The position numbers and the translations under genes were made by a program. Below, piece by piece: positions 40,737 to 50,359 of a stretch of 64,000 bases of DNA (position 1 is its first letter; every line of letters begins with the position of its first letter). The stretch is from positions 434,001 to 498,000 of the forward strand of contig NC_017954.1 in NCBI RefSeq assembly GCF_000264495.1, written 5' to 3'. The notes beneath the pieces are model-generated. The model made no database searches. It was not told where the DNA came from and worked only from the letters and a program-made list of their open reading frames with translations. Origin of the DNA: Thermogladius calderae 1633 (GTDB taxonomy: Archaea; Thermoproteota; Thermoprotei_A; Sulfolobales; Desulfurococcaceae).

Positions 40737-43385
40737 ATGGGTATGTACAGGATTAAAGAGGTAAAATTCGGCATACTCTCTCCAGACGAGATCCGTAGAA
40801 TGAGCGTGACCAACATAATAACGAGCGACGTCTACGACAGCGACGGAGCCCCCGTGGACGGGGGCGTAATGGACAAGCGACTAGGAGCAATAGAGCCTAA
40901 AGAGGTCTGCCCGATCTGCGGGAACACGAGAGACGAGTGCCCGGGACACTTCGGCCACATAGAGCTGGCTAAGCCCGTTATACACGCCGGTTTTGCCAAG
41001 CACATCCACATGTACTTAAAGACCACTTGTAGGGTGTGCGGAAGGGTAAAGCTCCCCGAGAACGAGAGGCAACTCTACCTGAAGCTGTTGAAGGATCTCG
41101 AGGACTTAAACCTCAAGTACCTGGTCAAGCGGCTCCACGAGTTCATAAGGAAGAGAGCGGCAGCACAGCAGACGTGCCCGCACTGTGGTGCGCCTCAGTA
41201 CAAGATCAAGCTGGACAAACCACACACATTCTACGAGGACCGGGAGGAGGGGATCGTCAAGCTCACTCCTGCCGAAGTTAGGAGCAGACTGGAGAAAATA
41301 CCGGACGACGACGTTAGGCTACTCGGCGGAGACCCGACCGACGCTAGACCGGAGTGGATGGTTCTAACGGTCTTACCGGTACCGCCGAGGGCTGTGAGAC
41401 CCTCGATCCTGCTAGAGACGGGTATAAGGAGCGAGGACGACCTGACGCACAAGCTAGTGGACATTATAAGAGTCAACAACAGGTTGAGGGAGCACGTAGA
41501 GACGGGTGCGCCCAACGCCCTGATCGAGGACGAGTGGGAGCTGTTGCAGTACCACGTCACTACATACTTCGACAACGAGGCACCGGGCATACCGCAGGCC
41601 AAGCACAGGACGGGTAAGACGCTCAAAGGCATAGCGCAGAGGCTCAAAGGTAAGGAGGGCAGGTTCAGAGGTAACCTGAGGGGTAAGAGAGTCGACTTCA
41701 GTGCTCGTACTGTGATCAGCCCAGACCCCAATTTGAGCATAAACGAGGTGGGTGTACCGGAGGTAGTAGCGAAGGTCCTAACCGTCCCGGAAAAAGTGAC
41801 GCCTTGGAACATTGAAGAGATGAGGAAACTAGTTCTCAACGGTCCCGACAAGTGGCCTGGCGCAAACTACGTGATAAGGCCGGACGGGAGGAAGATCAGC
41901 CTCAAGTTCGTCGACAGGAAGGCCGTGGCCGAGTCGCTAGCCCCCGGTTTCATAGTGGAGAGGCACCTACTAGACGGCGACGTAGTCCTGTTCAACAGGC
42001 AGCCCTCGCTCCACAGGATATCGGTAATGGCCCACATCGTCAGGGTTCTCCCGTACAAGACCTTCCGTCTCAACCTGCTAGTATGCCCGCCTTACAACGC
42101 CGACTTTGACGGCGACGAGATGAACTTACACGTACCTCAGAGCGAGGAGGCGAGGGCCGAAGCAAGAATACTAATGCTCGTCGAGAAACACATTCTCACC
42201 CCGAGGTACGGTGGGCCCATAATCGGTGGGCTACAGGACTACATAAGCGGAGCCTTTTTGCTGACTAACAAGTCCACCATACTCACAAAAGCCGAGGTCA
42301 TAGACCTGCTGAGCGTTGCTGGCTATAAGGGCTCGCTACCCGAGCCAGCTATACAGAGACCCGTAGAGTACTGGACGGGGAAGCAGATAGTCTCCGTCTT
42401 CCTGCCGGGGGACTTCAACTACAAGAGGAACGCTAAGATAGCCTCCGCCTCCGCGTTGAGGTGTATAGACGAGGACTGCCCGCACGACAGCCTTGTCATA
42501 ATCAAGAAGGGGCAGCTACTCGAGGGCGTTATAGACAAGGCTAGTATCGGCAGGGAGGAGCCCGAGAGCTTGGTCCACTGGTTGATCAAAGAGCACGGGG
42601 AAGACGTTGCTAGGAAGTTCATGGACAACGTCTATAGGATGTTCATAAGGTTCTCGGAGATGTACGGTTTCACAATGAGCTACTACCACCTGCTCATACC
42701 CCCAGAAGCCAGGGAGAGGATCAGGAGCATAATCGCTGACAAGAAGAGGGAGGTTAGTAGACTGATCGAGGAGTACAGGGCTGGAAGGCTGCAACCCAAG
42801 CCGGGGAAGACCGTTGAGGAGACCCTTGAAGACGAGGTCATAGACCTACTGTCCAAGAGGCTTCTCGACGAAGTAGCTGACGTCATCACGCCGTACTTCA
42901 CACTAGCCAACCCCGTGATAGTCATGGCCAGGACGGGCTCCAGGGGGAACCCTGTCAACCTAACGCAGATGGCTGCCCTGCTAGGGCAGCAGACGGTTAG
43001 AGGTAAGAGGCTTACGAGGGGCTACATGGACAGGAGCCTACCCCACTTCAAGCCCGGCGACCTAGGGCCAGAGGCTAGGGGGTTCGTCGCGAGGGGTTTC
43101 GTCAACGGCCTATCGCCTATCGAGATGTTCTTCCACGCGGCAGGCGGGAGAGAGGGCCTGATTGACACGGCTGTGAGGACGAGTCAGTCGGGCTACATGC
43201 AGAGGAGGCTGATAAACGCCCTACAGGACGTCAGAGTAGACATTGACGGTAGTGTGAGGACTACTAACGGTGAGGTCATACAGTTCAAGTACGGGGAGGA
43301 CGGTGTAGACCCCATGAGGAGCGACCATGGAAAGGCCGTTAACGTGGACAGGGTCATCCAGAAAGTGGTGGGGTGGAGGATGTGA
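40737..43385 (+). CDS. rpoA1: RNA polymerase subunit A' (Rpb1 N-terminal part)
   Basis: 882 residues. Zinc sites [17 protein letters not shown] (core CPGHFGH near residue 67) and CRVCG lie in the clamp, a second CPHCG near residue 145, and the catalytic Mg-binding loop [11 protein letters not shown] is at about 455-465. The bridge helix region [19 protein letters not shown] (core [11 protein letters not shown]) and the trigger loop start are present at the C-terminal end, where the subunit ends as usual before A''. Four nt separate it from rpoB, and rpoA2 overlaps its end. Confidence 0.98.
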   Translation: MGMYRIKEVKFGILSPDEIRRMSVTNIITSDVYDSDGAPVDGGVMDKRLGAIEPKEVCPICGNTRDECPGHFGHIELAKPVIHAGFAKHIHMYLKTTCRVCGRVKLPENERQLYLKLLKDLEDLNLKYLVKRLHEFIRKRAAAQQTCPHCGAPQYKIKLDKPHTFYEDREEGIVKLTPAEVRSRLEKIPDDDVRLLGGDPTDARPEWMVLTVLPVPPRAVRPSILLETGIRSEDDLTHKLVDIIRVNNRLREHVETGAPNALIEDEWELLQYHVTTYFDNEAPGIPQAKHRTGKTLKGIAQRLKGKEGRFRGNLRGKRVDFSARTVISPDPNLSINEVGVPEVVAKVLTVPEKVTPWNIEEMRKLVLNGPDKWPGANYVIRPDGRKISLKFVDRKAVAESLAPGFIVERHLLDGDVVLFNRQPSLHRISVMAHIVRVLPYKTFRLNLLVCPPYNADFDGDEMNLHVPQSEEARAEARILMLVEKHILTPRYGGPIIGGLQDYISGAFLLTNKSTILTKAEVIDLLSVAGYKGSLPEPAIQRPVEYWTGKQIVSVFLPGDFNYKRNAKIASASALRCIDEDCPHDSLVIIKKGQLLEGVIDKASIGREEPESLVHWLIKEHGEDVARKFMDNVYRMFIRFSEMYGFTMSYYHLLIPPEARERIRSIIADKKREVSRLIEEYRAGRLQPKPGKTVEETLEDEVIDLLSKRLLDEVADVITPYFTLANPVIVMARTGSRGNPVNLTQMAALLGQQTVRGKRLTRGYMDRSLPHFKPGDLGPEARGFVARGFVNGLSPIEMFFHAAGGREGLIDTAVRTSQSGYMQRRLINALQDVRVDIDGSVRTTNGEVIQFKYGEDGVDPMRSDHGKAVNVDRVIQKVVGWRM

Positions 43386-44584
43386 GGCCCGTTGAGTCGG
43401 TCGAAGAGCTAAGGAAGCGTATTGAGTCGCTAAGGGGTAGAGTGAGCGAAAACGTCGTGGAGGAGCTCGAGAAAAAGCTCGTCGAGGTGTACGAGAAGTA
43501 CGGCCTCTACGAGGAGGAGGTAGACGCCATCCTAGGCGAGGTGGCTAAGAGGTATGAGAGCTCTCTTGTTGAACCCGGCGAGCCTGTAGGGACGGTGGCA
43601 GCTCAAAGCCTGGGAGAGCCGTCGACCCAGATGACACTACGTGTCTTCCACTACGCTGGCGTCAGGGAGTTCAACGTGACCCTGGGCCTCCCGAGACTTA
43701 TAGAGATAGTCGACGCGAGGAAGAGGCCGGAGACTCCTATCATGGAGATTTACCTCGAAGAAGAATACAAGAACAGCGAGGAGAAGGCCAAGGAGATAGC
43801 CAGGAGGATAGAGTCAACCCTTATCGAGAACGTTGCCGAGAGTATCGTTATCAACCCGTACGAGGGGGCCATCATCAAGCTGGACCCAGAGATGCTGGAA
43901 GACAAGGGCGTCAAGATATCAGACGTGGTGGCCGTCCTCGAGGCGCTTAACATAGGCGAGATCGAGGTAGACGAAGAGAACTATACGGTGAGAGTAGAGT
44001 TACCCGAGGAGTACATGGACTACTCCAAGATGGAGAAGATACGGCAGAAAATAGCGTCGGCCCGTATCAAGGGGGTGAAGGGTATCAAGAAGGTCATCAT
44101 CCAAAAGAGGGGTGACGAGTACGTGTTGATCGCCGAAGGTAGTAACCTACCCGAGGTGATGAGGATCAAGGGCGTTGATTGGAGGAAGGTCTACACGAAC
44201 GACATCATGGAGATCGAGAGAACGCTGGGGATCGAGGCTGCGAGAGCGGCGATTATACGCGAGATCAAGAGCATCCTAGACGACCAGGGGCTGGACGTCG
44301 ACATAAGGCACATCATGCTCCTAGCCGACGTTATGACGTGGACTGGTAGGGTGAGGCAAGTGGGTAGGATGGGCGTAGCCGGTGAGAAGCCCAGCGTCTT
44401 GGCCAGGGCCACTTTCGAGATGACGGTGCAGAAGCTGATAGAAGCGGCGGTCAGTGGCGAGGTAGACAACTTAAACGGTGTCCCCGAAAATATTATAATA
44501 GGGCAGATAATACCTGTTGGTACAGGGTTGGTAGAGCTCTACGCGACATCGTCAAGTATTAGGAACCAGAAGACGGAGGGATAG
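43382..44584 (+). CDS. rpoA2: RNA polymerase subunit A'' (Rpb1 C-terminal part)
   Basis: About 400 residues. [32 protein letters not shown] (core [14 protein letters not shown], about 75-88) is the trigger loop; [14 protein letters not shown] and the C-terminal cleft/clamp region with [38 protein letters not shown] (core [10 protein letters not shown]) follow. GTG 43382 overlaps the rpoA1 stop by 4 nt with GGTG 6 nt before; GTG 43373 is an alternative adding three residues. Two nt separate it from eL30. Confidence 0.97.
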   Translation: MRPVESVEELRKRIESLRGRVSENVVEELEKKLVEVYEKYGLYEEEVDAILGEVAKRYESSLVEPGEPVGTVAAQSLGEPSTQMTLRVFHYAGVREFNVTLGLPRLIEIVDARKRPETPIMEIYLEEEYKNSEEKAKEIARRIESTLIENVAESIVINPYEGAIIKLDPEMLEDKGVKISDVVAVLEALNIGEIEVDEENYTVRVELPEEYMDYSKMEKIRQKIASARIKGVKGIKKVIIQKRGDEYVLIAEGSNLPEVMRIKGVDWRKVYTNDIMEIERTLGIEAARAAIIREIKSILDDQGLDVDIRHIMLLADVMTWTGRVRQVGRMGVAGEKPSVLARATFEMTVQKLIEAAVSGEVDNLNGVPENIIIGQIIPVGTGLVELYATSSSIRNQKTEG

Positions 44585-44586
44585 TC

Positions 44587-44910
44587 ATGTCCACAGCCCA
44601 GCCCGAGGTCATCAAGGCTATTCAAACGGCGTATAAGACGGGTAAGGTGGTCATGGGCTACAGAAGGACTGTGAAGTTGCTCCTCCACGGGAAGGTCAGA
44701 CTAGTAATACTCGCGGCAAACACGCCGCCAGAGTTCAAGGAAGACGTATACTACTACGCTAAGCTGTCCAACGTACCCGTAATGGTCTTCCCGGGCACCA
44801 ACATGGAGCTCGGCACGATACTAGGGAAGCCGTTCGGCGTGTCCACGTTGGGAGTGATCGAGCCCGGGCAGTCCAACATCCTAGAGCTGGCGGGTGGAGG
44901 CAAGCAATGA
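44587..44910 (+). CDS. rpl30e: ribosomal protein eL30
   Basis: 107 residues. The L7Ae/L30e fold is seen in AIQTAYKTGKVVMGYRRTVKLLLHGKVRLVILAANTPPEFKEDVYYYAKLSNVPVMVFPGTNMELGTILGKPFGVS, with key segments KTGKVVMGYRRTVK (about 17-30) and LAANTPPEFKED. eL30 binds a kink-turn of 23S rRNA. The position after rpoA2 and before nusA is the common archaeal order. nusA overlaps its stop by 4 nt. Confidence 0.96.
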   Translation: MSTAQPEVIKAIQTAYKTGKVVMGYRRTVKLLLHGKVRLVILAANTPPEFKEDVYYYAKLSNVPVMVFPGTNMELGTILGKPFGVSTLGVIEPGQSNILELAGGGKQ

Positions 44911-45353
44911 GCAAAGAGAGACCCCAGATCAAGATAACGCCCGAAGAGTTCAGGTACATGACTCTGCTACACGAGCTGACCGGGGTCCACGTACACGACT
45001 GTGTTGTCGACGAGGAGAACAACAGGATAATATTCCTCGTCAAGCCCGACGAGATAGGTAAAGCGATAGGCCCCAAAGGCATATTCGTACAGACACTGAA
45101 GAAGATGCTCAATAAGAACATCGAGATCGTCGGCTACAGCGACAACATAGAGGAGTTGACGAAGTACGCCCTAGCACCGGCTAGGGTCAGGGAGGTGAAG
45201 GTGGCCCAGAGACCTGGTGGCAAGAGAGTCGTGTACGCCACTGTCGACCCTAACGACAAGGCGGTTGCTATAGGAAAAAACGGTAAGAACGTTGCTAGGG
45301 CTCGTCTACTACTCAACCGGTATTTCAACATTGACACAGTGATAATAGCGTGA
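44907..45353 (+). CDS. nusA: NusA-like KH-domain transcription factor
   Basis: 148 residues, the short archaeal form: two KH domains only, without the S1 and N-terminal domains of bacterial NusA. First KH: VDEENNRIIFLVKPDEIGKAIGPKGIFVQTLKK (GPKG at about 55-58). Second KH: VDPNDKAVAIGKNGKNVARARLLLNRYF (GKNG at about 122-125). It probably binds RNA during elongation or termination and lies between eL30 and uS12 as in most archaea. About 45 nt with a T-containing stretch separate it from uS12. Confidence 0.95.
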   Translation: MSKERPQIKITPEEFRYMTLLHELTGVHVHDCVVDEENNRIIFLVKPDEIGKAIGPKGIFVQTLKKMLNKNIEIVGYSDNIEELTKYALAPARVREVKVAQRPGGKRVVYATVDPNDKAVAIGKNGKNVARARLLLNRYFNIDTVIIA

Positions 45354-45398
45354 AGCTTAAAAGCCTATGTGAGACTCCCTTCTTAGAGGGGTCAAGGA

Positions 45399-45842
45399 AT
45401 GCCAGGTAAAAAGGCGCCGAACGGCCTCTTCGCTGCGAGGAAGCTGAAGAAGAAGAGGCTCAAGTTTAGGTGGAGCCTTAGAGAGTTCAAGGTGAAGATG
45501 TTAAGGCTGAAGGAGAAAGCCGACCCACTAGAAGGGGCGCCAATGGCACGCGGAATAGTGCTCGAGAAGGTGGGTGTGGAGTCGAGAAAACCGAACTCTG
45601 CTGTCAGAAAGTGTGTTAGGGTCCAGCTCGTGAAGAACGGCAAAGTGGTTACGGCTTTCGTGCCGTGGGATGGTGGTGTGAACTACATAGACGAGCACGA
45701 CGAGGTTATCATCGAGGGTATCGGAGGCCCCAGAGGTAAGTCTATGGGAGACATACCCGGTGTGAGGTACAGGGTTATTAAGGTGAACGGCGTCTCTCTA
45801 AGGGCTATATGGCTCGGTAAAAAGCAGAAACCGGTCAGGTAA
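45399..45842 (+). CDS. rps12: ribosomal protein uS12
   Basis: 147 residues, archaeal length. The conserved [20 protein letters not shown] (about 64-83) and [29 protein letters not shown] (core [15 protein letters not shown]) are the decoding-centre loops. The N-terminal [24 protein letters not shown] is archaeal/eukaryotic. uS12 normally precedes uS7 directly; here an opposite-strand DUF151 gene intervenes. Confidence 0.97.
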   Translation: MPGKKAPNGLFAARKLKKKRLKFRWSLREFKVKMLRLKEKADPLEGAPMARGIVLEKVGVESRKPNSAVRKCVRVQLVKNGKVVTAFVPWDGGVNYIDEHDEVIIEGIGGPRGKSMGDIPGVRYRVIKVNGVSLRAIWLGKKQKPVR

Positions 45843-45853
45843 AACCCTACAGT

Positions 45854-46309
45854 TCACTGCTTAAACAAGGCTTCCTGAGAGTCTACCAGCTCCTTCTTCA
45901 CGTAGACAGGCTTACTCACTAGTAGAGCTAGAAGGATGGCGTGACTCGGCACCATTTTCCTCTTTATCGTCAGTTCTCCATCGTTGAACTCGACGTAGGC
46001 CGAGTACACCCCTCTCGTCTCGTCGAACTCTTCGATCAGGACTCTCTTAATGTGCTTGCCGAGAGCCTCCAGCACCTCGGGCATCGAGATTAACAGGTCG
46101 CCTAGCCTCTCTCTGTCGTCTTCGATCACACCGCCGTTGATCTTCTTTACAAATATAATGACGTCGTAGGGCACTCTCTCTAGGTAGAAAGACCTCCCGT
46201 CCTCGAGCTCGCAGACCAGTCTCGGTACAGGCATGTATAAGTCAAGCCCTTCTACTTTGACCTCGCCGATCTCGTCGCGAACCCTCTTTACGAGCAGGTA
46301 TTTAGTCAA
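45854..46309 (-). CDS. DUF151 (bifunctional nuclease-like) protein
   Basis: 151 residues. The C-terminal region ELTIKRKMVPSHAILLALLVSKPVYVKKELVD (core VPSHAILLALLVSKPVYV, about 118-135) matches the DUF151/BFN family motif RPSDAIALALRTGAPIYV; here His replaces Asp. The N-terminal half is the other DUF151 strand set with ELEDGRSFYLERVPYDVI. Bacterial members are described as regulators or nucleases; archaeal function is unknown. It lies on the minus strand between uS12 and uS7, with 11 nt to uS12, and starts with TTG. Confidence 0.75.
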   Translation of the reverse strand: MTKYLLVKRVRDEIGEVKVEGLDLYMPVPRLVCELEDGRSFYLERVPYDVIIFVKKINGGVIEDDRERLGDLLISMPEVLEALGKHIKRVLIEEFDETRGVYSAYVEFNDGELTIKRKMVPSHAILLALLVSKPVYVKKELVDSQEALFKQ

Positions 46310-46343
46310 TCCCGTTGTCCTCTCTTACGCTATGCAGATAGAG

Positions 46344-46365
46344 TTAAACCTAGTTTTAAACCTAG
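46344..46365. repeat. tandem direct repeat between DUF151 and uS7
   Basis: TTAAACCTAG occurs twice (46344-46353 and 46356-46365) with a 2-nt spacer, a 12-bp period. On the minus strand the GTTTAAAAC part coincides with the probable TATA element of the DUF151 gene; the plus-strand uS7 promoter lies downstream at 46428-46436. This could be a double regulator site. Confidence 0.45.
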
Positions 46366-46472
46366 CATGCCGTCAGCGAGGGTCTTCTACGGGATAGTCC
46401 CAGTTGTCTCTTCATGGAGAGGCTGAGGTTTAAAAGACCAGTTTGACTATTCAATCCCTTCAGGTGCTCAGG

Positions 46473-47063
46473 TTGAGTAGTACTGCTGGGTTAGAAGTGC
46501 CGGAGATTAAGCTGTTCGGTAAGTGGAGCTACGACGGAGTGGTTGTCAGAGACCCAAGCCTGAAGAGGTACATATCCCTTAAACCGGTGTACCTTCCTCA
46601 CACAGGTGGACGGCACGAACACAAGAGGTTCGGAAAGGCCGATGTGCCAATAGTCGAGAGGCTGATAAACAAGATCATGAGACCTGGGCACAACATGGGC
46701 AAGAAACACCTAGCGTACAACATAGTGAAGGCCGCTTTCGACATGATATACCTGAGGACCAAGGAGAACCCCATCCAGGTCTTGGTTAGAGCAATCGAGA
46801 ACGCTGCCCCCCGCGAAGAGACCACTAGAATAATGTACGGCGGTATAGTCTACCACGTCTCCGTAGACGTATCCCCCCTACGCAGGGTGGACTTAGCCCT
46901 GAGGCACATAACCGAGGGGGCTCGTTCTAAGGCGTTCAAGAGCACCATTAGCATAGAGGAAGCCCTCGCCGAGGAGATCATACTGGCCGCCTCTAATGAC
47001 CCCAGGAGCTACGCGATACAGAAGAAGGACGAGATCGAGAGAATAGCCTTGAGCAGTAGGTAG
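46473..47063 (+). CDS. rps7: ribosomal protein uS7
   Basis: About 196 residues from TTG 46473. [42 protein letters not shown] (core [17 protein letters not shown]) and [37 protein letters not shown] (core [18 protein letters not shown]) are the rRNA-binding regions. TTG 46473 has AGGTG 6 nt before it, and the TTTAAAA box at 46430-46436 places transcription start after the earlier TTG at 46443. uS7 starts assembly of the small-subunit head. Confidence 0.96.
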   Translation: MSSTAGLEVPEIKLFGKWSYDGVVVRDPSLKRYISLKPVYLPHTGGRHEHKRFGKADVPIVERLINKIMRPGHNMGKKHLAYNIVKAAFDMIYLRTKENPIQVLVRAIENAAPREETTRIMYGGIVYHVSVDVSPLRRVDLALRHITEGARSKAFKSTISIEEALAEEIILAASNDPRSYAIQKKDEIERIALSSR

Positions 47064-47131
47064 AAGAATAAGATCCGGCCTCTTTTACTTCTCAGCTCTG
47101 TTCAAACATAATGCTTTATAAACACCTCATT

Positions 47132-47141
47132 TTTATTTAAA
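47132..47141 (+). promoter_or_regulatory. TATA box of the EF1A gene
   Basis: TTATTTAAAT lies about 35-43 nt before ATG 47175; a stronger TTTATAAAC at 47116-47124 lies further up. Both could work as promoters for the highly expressed EF1A. A clear GGAGAGGGT Shine-Dalgarno follows at 47162-47170. Confidence 0.45.
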
Positions 47142-47174
47142 TCCCAGTGCGTTAGGTTACAGGAGAGGGTCGAT

Positions 47175-48491
47175 ATGAGCGCATCCCAGAAGCCTCACTT
47201 AAACCTGGTAATAATAGGGCACGTCGACCACGGCAAGAGCACGTTGGTAGGGCACATACTCTACCGTCTAGGCTACTTCGACCAGAAGACAATACAGGCG
47301 ATCGAAGAAGAAGCCAAGAAGATAGGCAAGGAAAGTTTCAAGTTCGCGTGGTTAATGGACAGAATGAAAGAGGAGAGGGAGAGAGGAGTAACAATAGCGT
47401 TATCCTACATGAAGTTCGAGACAAAGAAGTACTTCTTCACGATCATCGACGCACCGGGTCACAGAGACTTCGTTAAGAACATGATCACTGGCGCCAGCCA
47501 GGCTGACGCGGCTATATTAGTGGTGAGTGCGAGGAAAGGTGAGTTCGAGGCCGGTATGAGCCCCGAGGGCCAGACGAGAGAGCACGCGATCCTGGCCAAG
47601 ACTATGGGCATCGACCAGCTGATTGTCGCAGTAAATAAGATGGACGCGACCGAGCCACCCTATAGCAAGGAAAGGTTCCTGCAGATCAAGGAGACCGTGA
47701 GCAAGTTCCTCAAGGGCCTAGGCTACAACCCGGACAAGGTACCGTTCGTCCCGGTGTCTGCCTGGACAGGAGAAAACCTCATAGAGCGCTCGCCCAACAT
47801 GCCATGGTATGATGGCCCGACCCTAGCAGAAGTCCTCGATACACTCCAGCCACCGCCAAAGCCGCTAGACAAGCCTCTCAGGATACCTATCCAGGACGTC
47901 TACAACATCTCCGGTGTAGGCGTCGTACCGGTCGGTAGGGTCGAGACAGGCGTCTTGAAGGTAGGCGACAAAGTAGTGTTCATGCCAGCTGGGGTTGTCG
48001 GCGAGGTCAGGTCGATAGAGACGCACCACATGAGGATCGACAAGGCAGAGCCAGGCGACAACATCGGTTTCAACGTTAGAGGCGTCGAGAAAAAGGACAT
48101 TAGGAGAGGAGACGTTGCCGGACACTTGGAGAACCCGCCGTCGGTGGTCGAGGAGTTCACGGCTAGGGTGTTCGTTATATGGCACCCAACAGCAATAGCC
48201 GTCGGCTACACGCCGGTCATTCACGTACACACAGCTAGTGTTGCCTCGAGGATAACCGAGATCGTCGGCAAGCTTGACCCCAGGACTGGTCAAATAGTGG
48301 AGAAGAACCCGCAATTCATAAAGCAGGGTGACAACGCGATAGTGAAGTTCAAGCCGATCAAGCCGCTAGTAATAGAGAAGTACTCCGACTTCCCACCGCT
48401 CGGAAGGTTCGCTATGAGAGACATGGGCAAGACGATAGGTATAGGCATAGTCACCGAGATTAAACTAGCCGAGGTCAAGATAAAGAAGTAA
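47175..48491 (+). CDS. tuf: translation elongation factor aEF1A
   Basis: 438 residues, full length. G1 GHVDHGKST (about 15-23), switch I with ERGVTIALSYMKFE (core RGVTIALSYMKFE), G3 DAPGHRDFVKNMITGASQAD (about 93-112), G4 NKMDATEPPYS (about 154-164) and domains II-III ending VKIKK are complete. It brings aminoacyl-tRNA to the ribosome. GGAGAGGGT 4 nt before the ATG is a strong ribosome-binding site. A T6 tract follows after its stop and uS10 starts 45 nt downstream. Confidence 0.98.
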   Translation: MSASQKPHLNLVIIGHVDHGKSTLVGHILYRLGYFDQKTIQAIEEEAKKIGKESFKFAWLMDRMKEERERGVTIALSYMKFETKKYFFTIIDAPGHRDFVKNMITGASQADAAILVVSARKGEFEAGMSPEGQTREHAILAKTMGIDQLIVAVNKMDATEPPYSKERFLQIKETVSKFLKGLGYNPDKVPFVPVSAWTGENLIERSPNMPWYDGPTLAEVLDTLQPPPKPLDKPLRIPIQDVYNISGVGVVPVGRVETGVLKVGDKVVFMPAGVVGEVRSIETHHMRIDKAEPGDNIGFNVRGVEKKDIRRGDVAGHLENPPSVVEEFTARVFVIWHPTAIAVGYTPVIHVHTASVASRITEIVGKLDPRTGQIVEKNPQFIKQGDNAIVKFKPIKPLVIEKYSDFPPLGRFAMRDMGKTIGIGIVTEIKLAEVKIKK

Positions 48492-48497
48492 GAACGA

Positions 48498-48503
48498 TTT
48501 TTT
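48498..48503 (+). terminator. T6 tract after EF1A
   Basis: Six T residues lie 7 nt after the stop codon, in a run ACGATTTTTTCTC. They may cause partial termination before uS10, as EF1A is needed in larger amounts. Confidence 0.45.
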
Positions 48504-48536
48504 CTCAAAACACAAAGTGTTTTAAGGGTCTCAGTC

Positions 48537-48848
48537 ATGTCAGCGCCTCGAATGGTCAAGATAAAGGTCTGGAGTACTAACGTAGACGTGCTCAACGACT
48601 TCACAGGAAGAATTGTAGACATAGCGAAGAAGACAGGGGTCAAACTGTCCGGGCCTATACCCCTCCCCACGAAGAGGCTCTCGATAAGGACTCTCAAGCT
48701 ACCTCACGGTGAGGGCAAGAAGAAGTACGAGAAGTGGGAGATGAGAATCCACAAGAGGCTGCTTTACATCGCAGCTGACGAGAGGGTAATGAAGCAACTC
48801 ATCAGGTTAAGGGTTCCACCCGAGATCTGGATGGAGATCGAGCTGTAA
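48537..48848 (+). CDS. rps10: ribosomal protein uS10
   Basis: 103 residues. IKVWSTNVDVLNDFTGRIVDIAKKTGVKLSGPIPLPTKRLSIRTLKLPHGEGKKKYEKWEMRIHKRLLYI, with the markers SGPIPLPTKRLSIRTLK (about 41-57) and HGEGKKKYEKWEMRIHKR, is archaeal uS10. It belongs to the small-subunit head. GTGTTTTAAGGG just before may be a weak promoter. A T5 tract follows 6 nt after the stop. Confidence 0.97.
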   Translation: MSAPRMVKIKVWSTNVDVLNDFTGRIVDIAKKTGVKLSGPIPLPTKRLSIRTLKLPHGEGKKKYEKWEMRIHKRLLYIAADERVMKQLIRLRVPPEIWMEIEL

Positions 48849-48854
48849 AAAAGA

Positions 48855-48859
48855 TTTTT
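48855..48859 (+). terminator. T-tract terminator after uS10
   Basis: TTTTT in the stretch AAAAAAGATTTTTAATT follows the uS10 stop by 6 nt and closes the uS7-EF1A-uS10 run. Confidence 0.5.
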
Positions 48860-48898
48860 AATTCCAGTACCCGCTACCTGCCATAAGCTTCAAAAACC

Positions 48899-48961
48899 TT
48901 ACTTCTTCTCAGCCTTCTTTTCCTCCTTCTTCTCTTCCTTCTTCTCCTTCTTCTTGCTCAT
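48899..48961 (-). CDS. Lys/Glu-rich 20-residue peptide (candidate micro-gene)
   Basis: A complete small frame starting with ATG and ending with TAA encodes 20 residues: Met-Ser, then only Lys (12), Glu (5) and one Ala in KKE/KKEE blocks. A TATA-like CATAAAAT on the minus strand at about 48985-48991 lies 24-30 nt before the ATG, exactly the spacing of a leaderless archaeal message. Such highly basic tails occur in archaeal ribosomal proteins, and the neighbours are ribosomal genes, so a small ribosome-associated peptide is possible. It may also be a chance frame; the promoter is the main support. Confidence 0.42.
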   Translation of the reverse strand: MSKKKEKKEEKKEEKKAEKK

Positions 48962-49110
48962 ACGGACACCCTTTGTTTGCTACCATTTTATGGCTTCAAT
49001 TACCAAAGTTAAAAAACCTATCTATTTGTCTTCGTGAAAGTCATGATCGCCCTGTTGTAAACCCGCAGTAGAACCGGGACCTCAAACCTTTTTGTATCAT
49101 AGAACCCAAG

Positions 49111-49196
49111 CGCCGGGGGCGGGATTCGAACCCGCGCACCCCGTATGGGGCACTGGCTCTCCAGGCCAGCCCCTTAGGCCGCTCGGGCACCCCGGC
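49111..49196 (-). tRNA. tRNA-Ser(GGA)
   Basis: 86 nt type II tRNA on the minus strand. Acceptor GCCGGGG/CCCCGGC, anticodon stem CTGGC/GCCAG around CTGGAGA (anticodon GGA), long variable arm (TGCCCCATACGGGGTGC), T arm GCGGG/CCCGC with TTCGAAT, discriminator G, typical of serine tRNAs. No intron and no CCA. The complement of CTTTAAAA at 49224-49231 is the likely TATA element. Confidence 0.95.
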
Positions 49197-49353
49197 TCAG
49201 TTATAATATTTCGGTGTAAACTTCTTTAAAAGTGTTGAGTAGAGGGGTCCCGGAGTAGCATCCTCAGCGAGAAAGCCTACGACCCTAGGCGGCATAAACT
49301 TAAAAAGAGTTTACTTAATTGAAGGTTCTAGGCGTGCTTAAACGGTTTAAGGG

Positions 49354-49830
49354 ATGCGCATGGAGAGAGGCTTTAGACCGATAGTTAGGATAGCAGGTGT
49401 CGACGTCGATGGAAACTTATCACTAGTCCACGGGCTAGCGGAGATAAAGGGCGTCGGCCTTAACTTTGCTCTAGGCGTCTCGAGAGTCTTAAGGTTCAAC
49501 CCCGACATGAAAATAGGCTTTCTAACCGAAGAGGAGGTCAAGAAGATAGAGTCGGTCATAAGCGCGCCGGAAAAGCACGGTATTCCGGCTTGGATGTACA
49601 ACAGGAGGAAGGACTTTGCGACTGGGAGAAACGTCCACCTGGTCGGCAACGAGCTGATCTTCTTCGTGAAAGAAGACATCGAGAGGGAGAAGAGGATAAA
49701 GAGTTGGAGGGGTATTAGGCATTCGCTAGGGCTCAAGGTTAGAGGGCAGAGGACGAGAACCACCGGTAGGACTGGCATGACTGTGGGTGTGAGGAAGAAG
49801 AGGCAGGCTCAGCAGCAACAGAAGAAGTAA
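49354..49830 (+). CDS. rps13: ribosomal protein uS13
   Basis: 158 residues. [33 protein letters not shown] (core [11 protein letters not shown], about 11-21), the central helix pair and [33 protein letters not shown] (core [12 protein letters not shown]) match archaeal uS13, with a Gln/Lys-rich tail. It opens the uS13-uS4-uS11-rpoD operon. AACTTAAAAAG near 49298-49308 is the probable promoter. Confidence 0.97.
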   Translation: MRMERGFRPIVRIAGVDVDGNLSLVHGLAEIKGVGLNFALGVSRVLRFNPDMKIGFLTEEEVKKIESVISAPEKHGIPAWMYNRRKDFATGRNVHLVGNELIFFVKEDIEREKRIKSWRGIRHSLGLKVRGQRTRTTGRTGMTVGVRKKRQAQQQQKK

Positions 49831-49846
49831 AAGGTGGGCGGTCCAG

Positions 49847-50359
49847 ATGGGTGACCCGCGTAAGATAAGGAAAAAGTGGGAGGGCCCGAAACACCCCTGG
49901 AGGAGGGACGTCTTAGAGCACGAGATGAAGCTGATAGGTACTTACGGTCTTAGGAACAAGAGAGAGCTCTGGATAGTAGCTACCCTGGTCAGGAGGATAA
50001 GGCACAGAGCCAGGTCCCTCCTAGCCGCACCCAGAGAGGTGCGCGAGAAGGAGGAGAAGGTCCTCATTCACAGGCTAGTCAAGCTCGGAGTAATACGGGA
50101 GAACGCCAAGTTGGAGGACATCCTAGCGCTGAAGCCAGAGGACCTCCTCGAGAGGCGGCTCCAGACAATAGTGTATAGAAAGGGGCTCGCTCGCACGATT
50201 CACGAAGCCCGCCAGCTTATAGTCCACGGACACATAGCTATAGCTGGGAGGAGGATCAGGTCTCCTAGTTACCTGGTGACCTTGGACGAGGAGAAACTTG
50301 TGGATTACGCTCCTACGAGCCCAATTAAGGCGAGGGCTTCACAGGCTGGTGGTGAGTAA
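49847..50359 (+). CDS. rps4: ribosomal protein uS4
   Basis: 170 residues. It starts [26 protein letters not shown] and has the S4 RNA-binding domain [41 protein letters not shown] (core [14 protein letters not shown], about 123-136). uS4 nucleates the 16S 5' domain. It follows uS13 by 16 nt and its stop TAA overlaps the ATG of uS11 by 1 nt. Confidence 0.97.
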   Translation: MGDPRKIRKKWEGPKHPWRRDVLEHEMKLIGTYGLRNKRELWIVATLVRRIRHRARSLLAAPREVREKEEKVLIHRLVKLGVIRENAKLEDILALKPEDLLERRLQTIVYRKGLARTIHEARQLIVHGHIAIAGRRIRSPSYLVTLDEEKLVDYAPTSPIKARASQAGGE

